From: Desulfobacula sp. | Lineage (GTDB): Bacteria; Desulfobacterota; Desulfobacteria; Desulfobacterales; Desulfobacteraceae | DNA length: 64,000 nucleotides | Assembly (NCBI RefSeq): GCF_030611305.1 | Contig: NZ_JAUWQB010000003.1 | Coordinates: 1-64,000, forward strand | Direction of reading: 5' to 3' | Shown: one piece after another, positions 53,725 through 62,780 of the stretch | How the letters are laid out: every line of letters begins with the position of its first letter | How positions within the stretch are numbered: position 1 is the first letter of the stretch | Program-made: the position numbers and the translations under genes | Notes under the pieces: model-generated | Databases searched by the model: none | What the model was told of the DNA's origin: nothing | Seen by the model: the letters and a program-made list of their open reading frames with translations, nothing else

Positions 53725-56570
53725 GAGTGACTTCCTTTAAGTACCGCAACAACCTGGATATAGGGATTGTCCTCTGTGGTCATGGTCTGTTCAATCCATT
53801 CCATGTACTCATCAAAAATGGCTTTTATCTCTCTGCGTTTGATTTCTTTTGTGGAGTGTATTCTTTTTTCCGACATTCTGCTGGTTTCAAATTTAAACTC
53901 AAGCTGAACATGCTGTTTTTCCTTTAATCTTTCAAGGGCATCCAGGTGGTCCTGGAGTTTTTCATTGATCTGGTCTTCAAAAATGTTTCTTTGTTCACTC
54001 ATCCATTTTTTTGCCTGTTCAATGGCATTTGGCAGTATTTTTTGTAATGGCGCGATATCAAGAGTTTTCCGGGCATTGGATATATTATTTTTACCGAGAG
54101 ATACTCTTTTAACAAGGCTTTCAAAGGCTTCTATCTTTTTAAAGTTTCCCTCCAGAAAAGTTGTTCCAAACCATCTGTGAACAAGGGGATGACCTTTTTG
54201 ATTCGGGATAAGGCCGGAAATAATAAAAACTGTTTCATCGGGTTTGAGGGAATTTTCAAGTTCGATTACCGGGGCTTCATGCCTTCCAAATGCAGCCAGA
54301 AGCTTATCGTTAATCCATTCCACAACAGGATTCAGGCTCCACAGATAATGAATCCGAGGCCATGCTTTCTCATCTTTCCTGCTTCTTTTGATCTCTTTTT
54401 GAATGGTATCCTTGTCCTCTGACAAGATAAAAGAGCCGTTTTCCGGCCAGACTTCTCTTGGCAGGAACCGGAACCTGTGCTTTAAATCATTGGGAGCTGT
54501 CATATCAATGCGTTGTTCATCCGGATAAAAGGCTGCCTGGAAATTCTGTCGGCCCAGATGGGTAATGGATGCCTTCATATATGAATAATTATCAGGGAAC
54601 AAGGATGGCATTGATACGGTTTTTATTTTGGCATCCTCGCCTTTGGGCGGCTGAGCGTCTCCAAAAAGAATTGCCAGCGGGTCCAACGCTTTCTTGGCAA
54701 TAGACGCTTCAAAGCTCTTGGGATTCTGGCCTGTTTCCATGGCCTTTGCAGTGATGCTCTCTTCTTCATCAATATCATAAACACCATAGAACTCAGCCGG
54801 ATCTCCAATATTTTTAACTGCTTCATTATCTTTTTGAATTAAAAGCTCAAGGATACGCATATCTCCCCGGATTTTTTCATTTTCACTTTTAGTAACAAGG
54901 TAAACAATTTGAGGGGTTCTTTCCTGGCCATATCTGTCAATACGGCCATTGCGCTGCTGGAAAACCATCAAAGACCAGGGGATATCAAAGTGAACCATTC
55001 GATGACACAGGTAATGCAGGTTGATGCCTTCCGAAGCCACATCCGATGCAATCAATAGTCTGACAGGAGACTCTTCTTTGCCAAAGTCTTCAACAATATG
55101 TTGCTGATCCATGTCTGACAGGGCGCCATGGAGAATATGTATCTGCTTATCTTTAAGGTTTAAGTCTCTTAAAAGGTTAACCTGTAGAAATTTAAGAGTT
55201 TCAATTCGCTCGGTGAATATAACAAGGCGGTCTGTCTTATCTTTACCTGCCCAGCCAAATCCTTTATGCTTGTCTTTAATCGTGTCTAATAGTTTTTGAT
55301 ATTTAGAAAAAGCCGCTGGTGAAATTTTGCTGACGGTTTCGTGCAATTCCTGCAGGGATTCAATATCCCTGTTGTATCCTGCATCTTTTTTACCAAGCCG
55401 TTCTATTCTATTGTAAATGGTATCAAGGCATGCGGCCGGGCTTGAAAAAAGAGATTTTTCAAGGGTTGTTTTAAAAAGCTGTCTTCCGGTTCTTTTCTGA
55501 TCTATGGAAGTAAATTTTAATTTTGTGAATATATTAAAAGCTATCTCTTCTTCTAAACCTGCCTCACAATTGGCAACGCTGATTTGTCTTTCCTTGAATG
55601 CCGATTCTACCTGGGCTTGAATATCTTTTTTAAAACGTCTGATATAAAGGCCCTTGATATCTTCCGGTCCATAATCCTCGGGATTGGCAATTGCCGTCGG
55701 GTCCAGCATGTTCATCAGGCTGGCAAAGCTTTTTGCCTTCCCGTCGTGGGGTGTTGCAGAGAGCATAATCAATGTATCTGATCTTCTGGATAAAAGTTTA
55801 GCCAGTTTTGCCCTTAAAGATGAATTATTGCCCCTTTCGGCTACATTATGGGCTTCATCAATAACGATCACATCCCAATAGGCATTTTCGATATAGGTTC
55901 TGTACTCAATATCCTGCTTTAATGTATCAATGGAAATAATGGATTTGTCATAATAATAAAAAGGATTGTGGTTGGTTGGAATCTGGGATCTGATACGTTG
56001 AATGCCGGAAGAATCAAGCCGGGTCAATGGGATGGTAAACCTTGCCCACATTTCTTTTTGAAATTGTGTCAGCATGCTTTTTACGGCAAGGACAAGGATG
56101 CGTTTTCCTTTGCCGCGCCTGATAAGTTCACTGAGCAGTATGCCTGCTTCCAGAGTTTTTCCAAGCCCAACTGCATCTGCAATCAATATTCTTTGTCGGG
56201 GTTGTTTTAATGCCTGAATCGCCGGGTCAAGCTGGTAAGGGACAGAATCCATGGCTCCCTTATGACCGACATACAAATTTTCATCTGTGGGTGGTGTCTT
56301 CCTCAAAAGGCTCTCGATATATAACAATGAGGCCTGATATGAGCTGGAGTTATCCTGAACTAATCTGGTTTCTGCCGGATCAAGGATTTCAATCTTTTTT
56401 TCTATTTCATCCAGAAAAATTGCTTCTTTGTCCTTAACCAGCTCTGATATGCCAATCACATCAAGCGCCTGACCGCCTGTTGATGTCTTATCAACTCTTC
56501 GTACGATCCACTCAGCATCCCGGATGACGATTCTTGCACCAGGAGCTATGATCGAATATGATAGGCTCAT
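53715..56570 (-). CDS. SNF2/HepA-type helicase (DrmD-like)
   Basis: The 951-residue SF2 protein opens with a small beta-rich domain (IIAPGARIVIRDAEWIVRR), then the SNF2 core: IADAVGLGKTLEAGILLSEL (about residue 136), VIDEAHNVAERG (about 240), LMLSATPHDGK, DVASEGINLHYLC and FQQRNGRIDRYGQE (about 540). The C-terminal 300 residues include a long coiled coil (LQDHLDALERLKEKQHVQ). It resembles the helicase DrmD that precedes DrmMI in class 1 DISARM, and the order SNF2 then methylase is kept here with a 10-base overlap. It is the first gene of the array and has a good promoter 85 bases upstream. Confidence 0.85.
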   Translation of the reverse strand: MSLSYSIIAPGARIVIRDAEWIVRRVDKTSTGGQALDVIGISELVKDKEAIFLDEIEKKIEILDPAETRLVQDNSSSYQASLLYIESLLRKTPPTDENLYVGHKGAMDSVPYQLDPAIQALKQPRQRILIADAVGLGKTLEAGILLSELIRRGKGKRILVLAVKSMLTQFQKEMWARFTIPLTRLDSSGIQRIRSQIPTNHNPFYYYDKSIISIDTLKQDIEYRTYIENAYWDVIVIDEAHNVAERGNNSSLRAKLAKLLSRRSDTLIMLSATPHDGKAKSFASLMNMLDPTAIANPEDYGPEDIKGLYIRRFKKDIQAQVESAFKERQISVANCEAGLEEEIAFNIFTKLKFTSIDQKRTGRQLFKTTLEKSLFSSPAACLDTIYNRIERLGKKDAGYNRDIESLQELHETVSKISPAAFSKYQKLLDTIKDKHKGFGWAGKDKTDRLVIFTERIETLKFLQVNLLRDLNLKDKQIHILHGALSDMDQQHIVEDFGKEESPVRLLIASDVASEGINLHYLCHRMVHFDIPWSLMVFQQRNGRIDRYGQERTPQIVYLVTKSENEKIRGDMRILELLIQKDNEAVKNIGDPAEFYGVYDIDEEESITAKAMETGQNPKSFEASIAKKALDPLAILFGDAQPPKGEDAKIKTVSMPSLFPDNYSYMKASITHLGRQNFQAAFYPDEQRIDMTAPNDLKHRFRFLPREVWPENGSFILSEDKDTIQKEIKRSRKDEKAWPRIHYLWSLNPVVEWINDKLLAAFGRHEAPVIELENSLKPDETVFIISGLIPNQKGHPLVHRWFGTTFLEGNFKKIEAFESLVKRVSLGKNNISNARKTLDIAPLQKILPNAIEQAKKWMSEQRNIFEDQINEKLQDHLDALERLKEKQHVQLEFKFETSRMSEKRIHSTKEIKRREIKAIFDEYMEWIEQTMTTEDNPYIQVVAVLKGSHSCQ

Positions 56571-56654
56571 CTTATCCTTTTTCAGGTCTCCACTTAAATA
56601 TCATTATTTGCAGACACAAATTTAGCTTAACGATTCATTTTTTTGTAGTTATTT

Positions 56655-56683
56655 TTTTTAGTATGCGAACACTGACATGTCAA
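56655..56683 (-). promoter_or_regulatory. Promoter of the defence array with overlapping palindrome
   Basis: On the minus strand a perfect TTGACA (56678-56683) is followed after 17 bases by TAAAAA (56655-56660, four of six). The -35 is embedded in the 10-base palindrome TGACATGTCA (56673-56682), a plausible repressor site. The next gene start is 85 bases downstream. No other promoter of similar quality was seen until the gap at 44.7-44.8 kb. Confidence 0.5.
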
Positions 56684-56802
56684 GCAATTGCACTTATAAC
56701 AGGTGTTTTTATATACTGCTGCCAGCTACGACCTCCCTTATTTAAAATAGGAAGATTATCTTGTTGATATCTGTTTTCAAGGTTCAGTAAGTATCCACTA
56801 TC

Positions 56803-56840
56803 ATTTGTCGGAAATGCCAATATTGGCATTTCCGACAAAT
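56803..56840. repeat. Perfect 38-bp palindrome at the outer edge of the defence array
   Basis: The sequence from 56803 to 56840 equals its own reverse complement; the left arm is ATTTGTCGGAAATGCCAAT. It has no loop and no T-run on either side. It lies 33 bases past the nadB stop and about 120 bases upstream of the array promoter. It could end nadB transcripts, form a cruciform, or mark the junction of inserted DNA. Confidence 0.85.
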
Positions 56841-56873
56841 AGCGATAAGTAATGAAACCTGGAATTCAATTCT

Positions 56874-58493
56874 TCAAAAACGTTTTTTAAGGATGGTTGG
56901 TTGCAGCCAGTTTTGATCATCTTTTTCAGGATATTCAATATTATAATGCAGTCCCCGGCTCTCCTTTCTCATCAAAGCGGATTCAATAATCAGTTCCGCC
57001 ACTGTGGCAAGATTTCGAAGTTCTATTAAATCAAATGTTATCTTAAAATTCCAATAATACTCATTGATTTCTTTCTGGATATTCTGGATTCTTCTTAATG
57101 CCCTTTGCAGGCGCTTGTCTGATCTGACAATACCGACATAATTCCACATCAACCGTCTGATCTCATCCCAGTTATGGGAGACAACAATGGCCTCATCACT
57201 GTCTGTTGTATCGGCTTCATCCCACAGTTCAAGGGTAGTGCTTACCTTATTTTCAATGGTCTTAAACTCTTCGATTGATGCTTGATATGCCCTGTGGGAA
57301 TAGACCAATGCTTCCAGCAGGGAATTTGAGGCAAGCCTGTTGGCACCATGAAATCCTGTGCATGCGGTTTCACCGACTGCATAAAGGCGTTGAACATCTG
57401 TTTTCCCATTCAGGTCAGTGGCCACTCCGCCGCACATGTAATGGGCCGCCGGAACAACCGGAATAGGATCTTTTGTCATGTCAATCCCATGCTCAAGGCA
57501 TTTAGAATAAATGTTGGGGAATCTTTTTTTAATAAAGCCAGGATCTTTATGGGAAATATCCAAAAAAACAGCGTCTGCACCGGTTTTCTTCAATTCAGTG
57601 TCAATGGCCCTTGCAACAACGTCCCTGCAGGCAAGTTCCTTGTCAGGAGAATATTTTTCCATAAACCGTTTGCCTTTAAAATCGATTAAAACAGCACCCT
57701 CTCCCCTTACTGCTTCTGAAATAAGAAAATTTTTTGCTTCGGGATGATACAGACATGTGGGATGAAATTGAACAAATTCCAGATTTGCAACCGATGCACC
57801 TGCCCGGTATGCCATGGCAATGCCGTCACCGGTTGCTATATCCGGGTTGGATGTATAAAGATACACCTTGCTGGCCCCGCCTGTGGCAAGGAGGGTAACT
57901 CCTGCGTAAAAAGTTTCAATTTCCCCGGATTTATTATCCAGAACATATGCCCCGCAGCAAATATTTTCACGCTGGGTGACAAGAAGTCCGCTTCGAATAC
58001 TGCTGGAAAATGTTACTAAATTCACAGCGATATGATCTTCTAAAATAGTTATATTCTCATTGTGTTCGACATTTTTTACCAGGGTATCTTCAATCTCTTT
58101 ACCCGTCAGATCATGGGCATATACAATTCTTTTGGCAGAATGCCCCCCTTCCTGGCCCAGTGAAAAATCATACTCACCACTGCCGTGTTTATTAAAATTT
58201 GCCCCTTGTTTTACAAGTTCTTTAATTCTTTTAGGTCCGTCTTTTACCACCATTGTTGCGACATCTTTATTGCAAAGCCCATCACCTGCATCAAGTGTGT
58301 CTTTAATATGAAGGCCAAATGAATCGATTTTGCTGAATACTGAAGCCACACCACCTTGGGCCAGCGCCGTATTTGTCTTCTGGATCTTTTTTTTGGTAAT
58401 GATAGTGACTTTGCCAAATTGAGCCACTTTCAGGGCATAACTTAAGCCAGCAATGCCACTTCCGATCACAAGGAAATCAGTTTTTTTAATCAT
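56874..58493 (-). CDS. nadB: L-aspartate oxidase
   Basis: The 539-residue flavoenzyme makes iminoaspartate for NAD synthesis. Seen are the FAD fold FLVIGSGIAGLSYALKVA, NTALAQGGVASV, HDLTGKEIEDTL, EFVQFHPTCLYHPEA and GFHGANRLASNSLLEALVYSHRA, the last close to the family signature. In an anaerobe fumarate or quinone rather than oxygen must accept the electrons. Its ATG overlaps the upstream SH3 gene stop by four bases. nadA and nadC are not in the window. Confidence 0.93.
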   Translation of the reverse strand: MIKKTDFLVIGSGIAGLSYALKVAQFGKVTIITKKKIQKTNTALAQGGVASVFSKIDSFGLHIKDTLDAGDGLCNKDVATMVVKDGPKRIKELVKQGANFNKHGSGEYDFSLGQEGGHSAKRIVYAHDLTGKEIEDTLVKNVEHNENITILEDHIAVNLVTFSSSIRSGLLVTQRENICCGAYVLDNKSGEIETFYAGVTLLATGGASKVYLYTSNPDIATGDGIAMAYRAGASVANLEFVQFHPTCLYHPEAKNFLISEAVRGEGAVLIDFKGKRFMEKYSPDKELACRDVVARAIDTELKKTGADAVFLDISHKDPGFIKKRFPNIYSKCLEHGIDMTKDPIPVVPAAHYMCGGVATDLNGKTDVQRLYAVGETACTGFHGANRLASNSLLEALVYSHRAYQASIEEFKTIENKVSTTLELWDEADTTDSDEAIVVSHNWDEIRRLMWNYVGIVRSDKRLQRALRRIQNIQKEINEYYWNFKITFDLIELRNLATVAELIIESALMRKESRGLHYNIEYPEKDDQNWLQPTILKKRF

Positions 58494-59104
58494 AACAAGC
58501 TGCTTCTTTTCTTTTTACGCGTACTTAAACCTAAAAACAAACCAACGATAAAAACACCGGCACCACTGAGAAACCAGAGTTTTTCATCATCATTCAAATT
58601 ATTTTCCAATGTCTCAATATGGCTTTTCTGGACCTCAAACTGCTGCGCCATTTTTTTATATTTTTCATCCAGTTTTAAAAACTCTGTGGATTCCAGTTTC
58701 AGTTTATTATATTTTTCTTCTATCTGGATCAATGTCGCATTTTTAACCGCAAGTATCTTATTCTCCTCTTCTAACGCTTTTAATCTGGACATCAAATTCT
58801 GATTATTTTTCTTCAATTTTTCAACCACAAGGGCATCCGGCACTTCCTTGGTTAAAAACCTTGTTAAAACCCATCCGGTTTTCTCAAGATCTTTCTTTAC
58901 CCGGGACCAGTTCTTTTTATATTCCACAATTTCAAGTTTGGTACCGGACTCCAACATGGCAATGATTTTATGTTCCAGTCCCGGACCCGTCCGCATGGTA
59001 ATGTTTGTAATCCCGGTCACATATATATCTTCGGCAAATAAAGGATAAGTAAAAAACACCATCCAAAAAGATATGATCAAAAGATATTGATATATTTTTT
59101 TCAT
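58490..59104 (-). CDS. SH3-domain membrane protein with coiled coil (TIGR04211-like)
   Basis: The 204-residue protein has a signal sequence (LLIISFWMVFFTYPLFA), a bacterial SH3 domain (ITMRTGPGLEHKIIAML, GWVLTRFLT, residues 25-90), a coiled coil of about 85 residues (LKALEEENKILAVKN) and a C-terminal membrane helix ending in RKKKRSSLL. That layout matches the TIGR04211 family of envelope proteins, related to E. coli YgiM, of unknown function. Overlap with nadB by ATGA suggests co-expression without implying a shared role. Confidence 0.82.
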   Translation of the reverse strand: MKKIYQYLLIISFWMVFFTYPLFAEDIYVTGITNITMRTGPGLEHKIIAMLESGTKLEIVEYKKNWSRVKKDLEKTGWVLTRFLTKEVPDALVVEKLKKNNQNLMSRLKALEEENKILAVKNATLIQIEEKYNKLKLESTEFLKLDEKYKKMAQQFEVQKSHIETLENNLNDDEKLWFLSGAGVFIVGLFLGLSTRKKKRSSLL

Positions 59105-59438
59105 CCTATTCTTATCTCCTCTTAAATTTGAGATTTTTTTGATGATCAGTTTTTTTATCTAATCCCTTATCATTGCATCCTGCCTTTATCAATATGAAAA
59201 ATTAAAGGATTTGTTTTCTGCACATCTATCTTCCTTTTTATGACAATTTAAAAAGGAGCATTATATCTGAACTGTTCATCAACCGATTATATATTAATGC
59301 CAAATAAAAAAAAACCTTTTCAAACCTGTATAGAGTTATGTATAAACAAATGAACATTGTTAAATTGATTAACTCACGATTTAGGATAAGCATGATTTAT
59401 CCTTGGCAGGGCACCCCTAAATAAAAGGAGAAACAAAA
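59105..59438. other. Divergent intergenic region ahead of the acyl-CoA ligase gene
   Basis: No gene was found in 334 AT-rich bases. A short dyad GGATAA(7)TTATCC at 59384-59402 lies 36 bases before the ligase ATG and could be an operator for a fatty-acid regulator. AAAGGAG precedes the ATG. Promoter hexamers are not clear enough to call. Confidence 0.4.
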
Positions 59439-61178
59439 ATGACTGACCAAGCATGGAAAACTCCATATTGGCCTGAAGGAGTAGCACACGATGTAACCAA
59501 TTATCACTACCCTCTGCCCCAAGTCCTTGATAAAACGGCTGAAAAGTATCCTGATAATGTCTATACCATTTTTAACGATGCATTCAGGACCTATGCCCAG
59601 GTCAAGGATACTGCGGACAGAATTGCAACCTTTCTTGCAGGCAAAGGGATTAAAAAAGGAGACAAGGTTGCTATCTTTCTTCCCAACATACCCCACTTTC
59701 CTGAAGTTCTTTTTGGCATCCTTAAATCCGGTGCTGTGGCAGTGAACTGTAATCCAGCGTACACGCCTTCAGAACTGAATTACCAGCTCAAGGATTCTGA
59801 ATCAAAAATGGTCTTTTGCATGGACCACCCCCTGCTTTATCCAAACACGGTTAAGGCGATAAAAGACACCCAGATTGAAACCGTTATTGTCTGCAATATC
59901 AAATCCTATCTTCCAAAAATCAAAGCCTTTATTGGTGGACTTTTAGGCAAAATCCCCAAAGCTGATAAAATTGAACCCGGACATTTGATGTTTGACGATA
60001 TTGTTGCCTCTTCCAGCCCGAATCCGCCTTCCCTTGATATCAATCCTGATGAGGATACTGCTGTCATGCTCTATACCGGTGGTACAACAGGTGTTCCCAA
60101 AGGAGCAGAACTGACCCATTCCAATTTCACCTACAACCTGGAAGCCTGTGAAGAATATTTCAGACTGGTCCATGAAGAGGGGAGTGAGGCTGAAAAATTG
60201 AGGCATGGCGGATATCATACATTTCTTGGCGTTTTACCCTGGTATCACAGTTTTGGTATCACAAGCGCTCTGCTTTTAGGAGCAAAGATAGGCAGCAAGC
60301 TGATCTGCATCCCGGATCCCAGGGCGGGGAATCCTCCTTTTACCGTTGTTCTGGAGGCGGTACAAAAACACAAGCCTACTTTTATCACTGCTGTACCAAC
60401 CATATTTGTTGCTTTTACAAACCATGCTAACCTGGACAAATTTGACATTTCCTCAATTATGGGATGCCTTTCAGGCGGTGCTCCCCTGCCACCGGAAGTG
60501 TGCAGACAATTTGAAGAAAAAACCGGTTCTATTATTTTCGAGGCATATGGACTTACGGAAACCGCACCTGCTACCAGCATTAATCCTTCATTTAAAGAAA
60601 CTAGAAAAATAGGCACAATCGGTTTTCCACTCCCCGGAACAGATGTAAAAATTGTTGATATGAATGATGCCACAAAAGAACTTGCCCGGGGGGAAGACGG
60701 GGAACTTGCCATTTGCGGTCCCCAGGTCATGAAAGGATACTGGAAAAGACCGGATGCCAATGAAGAAGTTTTCAGACAGATTGACGGCAAGCGGTATTTT
60801 CTCACAGGGGATATTGGGAACATAGACGAAGATGGATATATCACCATCACAGACCGTAAAAAGGACATGATCATTGTCGGTGGATTTAATGTTTATCCAA
60901 GAGAGGTGGAAGACATTCTTTATACCAATCCCAAGGTTGAGCTGGTGGCTGTAGTAGGCGTGCCTGACGAAAAAAGCGGAGAAAAAGTAAAGGCCTTTAT
61001 TAAGCTCAAAGAAGGGGAAACTACAACTGAAGAAGAAATAAACGCTTTTTGCAAAGAAAATATGGCAGGTTATAAACGGCCCAAATTCATTGAATTCAGG
61101 AATGAAATTCCTCTATCAAATATCGGAAAAGTCCTGAGGCGTGTTCTCAGGGATGAAGAGACTGAGGATTCTGAATAA
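59439..61178 (+). CDS. fadD: Long-chain fatty acid-CoA ligase
   Basis: The 579-residue adenylate-forming enzyme activates fatty acids with ATP and CoA. Motifs seen are the P-loop LYTGGTTGVPKGAELTHSN (about residue 210), FEAYGLTETAPAT (about 365), YFLTGDIGNIDEDGYI (about 450), DRKKDMIIVGGFNVYP and the C-terminal GKVLRR lysine region. Substrate length is inferred from the family. It feeds the acyl-CoA dehydrogenase/thiolase route seen at 13.8-16.9 kb. Its last 32 bases overlap the convergent tcdA gene. Confidence 0.9.
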   Translation: MTDQAWKTPYWPEGVAHDVTNYHYPLPQVLDKTAEKYPDNVYTIFNDAFRTYAQVKDTADRIATFLAGKGIKKGDKVAIFLPNIPHFPEVLFGILKSGAVAVNCNPAYTPSELNYQLKDSESKMVFCMDHPLLYPNTVKAIKDTQIETVIVCNIKSYLPKIKAFIGGLLGKIPKADKIEPGHLMFDDIVASSSPNPPSLDINPDEDTAVMLYTGGTTGVPKGAELTHSNFTYNLEACEEYFRLVHEEGSEAEKLRHGGYHTFLGVLPWYHSFGITSALLLGAKIGSKLICIPDPRAGNPPFTVVLEAVQKHKPTFITAVPTIFVAFTNHANLDKFDISSIMGCLSGGAPLPPEVCRQFEEKTGSIIFEAYGLTETAPATSINPSFKETRKIGTIGFPLPGTDVKIVDMNDATKELARGEDGELAICGPQVMKGYWKRPDANEEVFRQIDGKRYFLTGDIGNIDEDGYITITDRKKDMIIVGGFNVYPREVEDILYTNPKVELVAVVGVPDEKSGEKVKAFIKLKEGETTTEEEINAFCKENMAGYKRPKFIEFRNEIPLSNIGKVLRRVLRDEETEDSE

Positions 61179-61899
61179 TAATATTTATCGCCTCGCTTGC
61201 AATGGTGAGGCCAAAAACACCGGGGATCCAGGATACCGTTCCGATTGGAGGTCTTGATCGACCATGATCCGGCAGTGCATCCACGGCATCTTCAAATTTG
61301 TAGGGCTGTTTGTTTAATGGTTTTTCAATGGAATAAACAGCCCTTACCCCTTTATAAAGACCCCGCCTGTGCAATCGTTGCCTGACAACCCTTGCCAGAG
61401 GACAAACACTGGTTTCACTGATATCTCCTGTCCTGATCATGGATATATCAGTTCTACCTCCGGCACCCATGCTGGAAACCACATCAAGATCCAATTGCCT
61501 TGCGCCAACAATCAGGTTTATCTTTGAATTAAGACCATCTATGGCATCCACCACCACATCAATATCTTCGAATAAAAGATCCTCAAGGCTTTTAGCATTA
61601 ATAAATGAACTGTGGAGTTCCACATTACATCCTGGGTTAATGTCTTTTACACGTTCATAGGCAAGATCGGCTTTTTCCCTTCCAATGGTAGAATTTAATG
61701 CAAACAGCTGGCGATTGATATTTGAAGCATCCACCTTATCAAAATCTATAAGATGTAAATTTCCAACACCTGTGCGGGCAAGGGCTTCTGTTGCATATGA
61801 CCCCACAGCACCAAGACCAAAAACAGCCACTGTTGCATTTTTTATTTTTCCCATATTCTTTGCTCCGAGAAGCTGCTTAGTCCTTGCAAACTGATCCAT
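61147..61899 (-). CDS. tcdA: tRNA threonylcarbamoyladenosine dehydratase TcdA
   Basis: The 250-residue E1-like enzyme has the ATP-binding AVFGLGAVGSYATEALARTGVG, the acidic LIDFDKVDASNINRQ and family segments SMGAGGRTDIS and CPLARVVRQRLHRRG. It cyclises t6A37 to ct6A in tRNAs that read ANN codons. Its start overlaps the tatD stop by one base, so both are on one transcript. The 3' end overlaps fadD from the other strand. Confidence 0.9.
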   Translation of the reverse strand: MDQFARTKQLLGAKNMGKIKNATVAVFGLGAVGSYATEALARTGVGNLHLIDFDKVDASNINRQLFALNSTIGREKADLAYERVKDINPGCNVELHSSFINAKSLEDLLFEDIDVVVDAIDGLNSKINLIVGARQLDLDVVSSMGAGGRTDISMIRTGDISETSVCPLARVVRQRLHRRGLYKGVRAVYSIEKPLNKQPYKFEDAVDALPDHGRSRPPIGTVSWIPGVFGLTIASEAINIIIQNPQSLHP

Positions 61900-62696
61900 T
61901 ACCTGTCCTTTTTCCCCTCCAAAATAGAATGAAATACCGTTAAACTGTTATTATAGGCATGTTTTGAAAATTCTTCAAATGCCATGCTGATCCTGCTTGA
62001 TGCAATCTGTGCAATGGCTGGCAAGTTTTCGGGTTCATTTAAATGGGAAGCTTTTGGTTCCGGCAAATAAGGATAGATATCAGGTGTATCTGTTTCCAGA
62101 ACAAACCGATCTTTAGAAACCCTTTTTAATGCCTTCACCACTTTTTTAGCTTTAGGATTTGTCACTGACCCGGAAAAGGAAATGTACAGGCCATTACTTT
62201 CAAACATCGGAATCATGTCTGCTGAACCGGAATAAGAATGTATTAACCCGGGAACTTTTAATTTCCCCATTTTTTTCAGGATATGGATAAACGTATCCCA
62301 GGCATTCCTGATATGGATGTTAATGGGGCGTTCCAATTGTATTGCCAGCATCAGATGATGCTCAAACACCTTGATCTGCAAATCCCGGTCACAGGTTTTA
62401 TCTGTGAAATCGAGCCCTGTCTCACCAATACCGGATGGATAGGTTAAAAGATAATATTCCAGCAGCTCTTTCCATTTATCAGATATGCTGTCCACAAACC
62501 AGGGATGTATCCCGAAACAGGGCAGGATAGAGGGGAAATCTTTTGATAGCTGCGCAGTTAATTCAAAATTATCTTCCATGGTGGCACAGGACACCATGTA
62601 TTGAACATTTGCTATTTTTGCACGATCCTCTATCCAGGGAATATCTGAAATTATCCTTGAATCATGCAGATGACAATGTGAATCAATAAAGTTCAT
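61899..62696 (-). CDS. tatD: TatD-family metal-dependent hydrolase
   Basis: The 265-residue TIM-barrel nuclease has IDSHCHLHD at the N-terminus (metal His pair), GIGETGLDF (Glu ligand) near residue 88, INIHIRNAW, LIHSYSG and ETDTPDIYP near residue 195. TatD proteins are 3'-5' exonucleases or DNases with a role in DNA or tRNA turnover. No Shine-Dalgarno sequence is strong here. It precedes tcdA. Confidence 0.88.
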   Translation of the reverse strand: MNFIDSHCHLHDSRIISDIPWIEDRAKIANVQYMVSCATMEDNFELTAQLSKDFPSILPCFGIHPWFVDSISDKWKELLEYYLLTYPSGIGETGLDFTDKTCDRDLQIKVFEHHLMLAIQLERPINIHIRNAWDTFIHILKKMGKLKVPGLIHSYSGSADMIPMFESNGLYISFSGSVTNPKAKKVVKALKRVSKDRFVLETDTPDIYPYLPEPKASHLNEPENLPAIAQIASSRISMAFEEFSKHAYNNSLTVFHSILEGKKDR

Positions 62697-62780
62697 TTTT
62701 TTACTGGCATTTCATTAAAACAATAAGTTAAATAATACCCGACCGAAAACCGCCAATTTCCCCGATTACTGCGTTGGGCA

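Larger units (their letters stand above)
56571..56873. other. Intergenic region between nadB end and defence array start
   Basis: This 303-base AT-rich gap has no gene. It carries the array promoter and a long palindrome, both listed separately. A weak GGAG (AGTGGAGACCTG) lies about 15 bases before the SNF2 ATG. Confidence 0.6.

Noticed and set aside
36968-56570. Straight assignment of the array to DISARM class 1 or to Druantia
   Set aside because: DrmC and separate DrmA/DrmB are missing, Druantia partner genes are missing, and an OLD/UvrD pair intervenes; the names are used only as likenesses.
60245-60874. Long open frame antisense to fadD (209 codons)
   Set aside because: Ser/Pro-rich translation typical of the opposite strand of an AMP ligase; no start signals.
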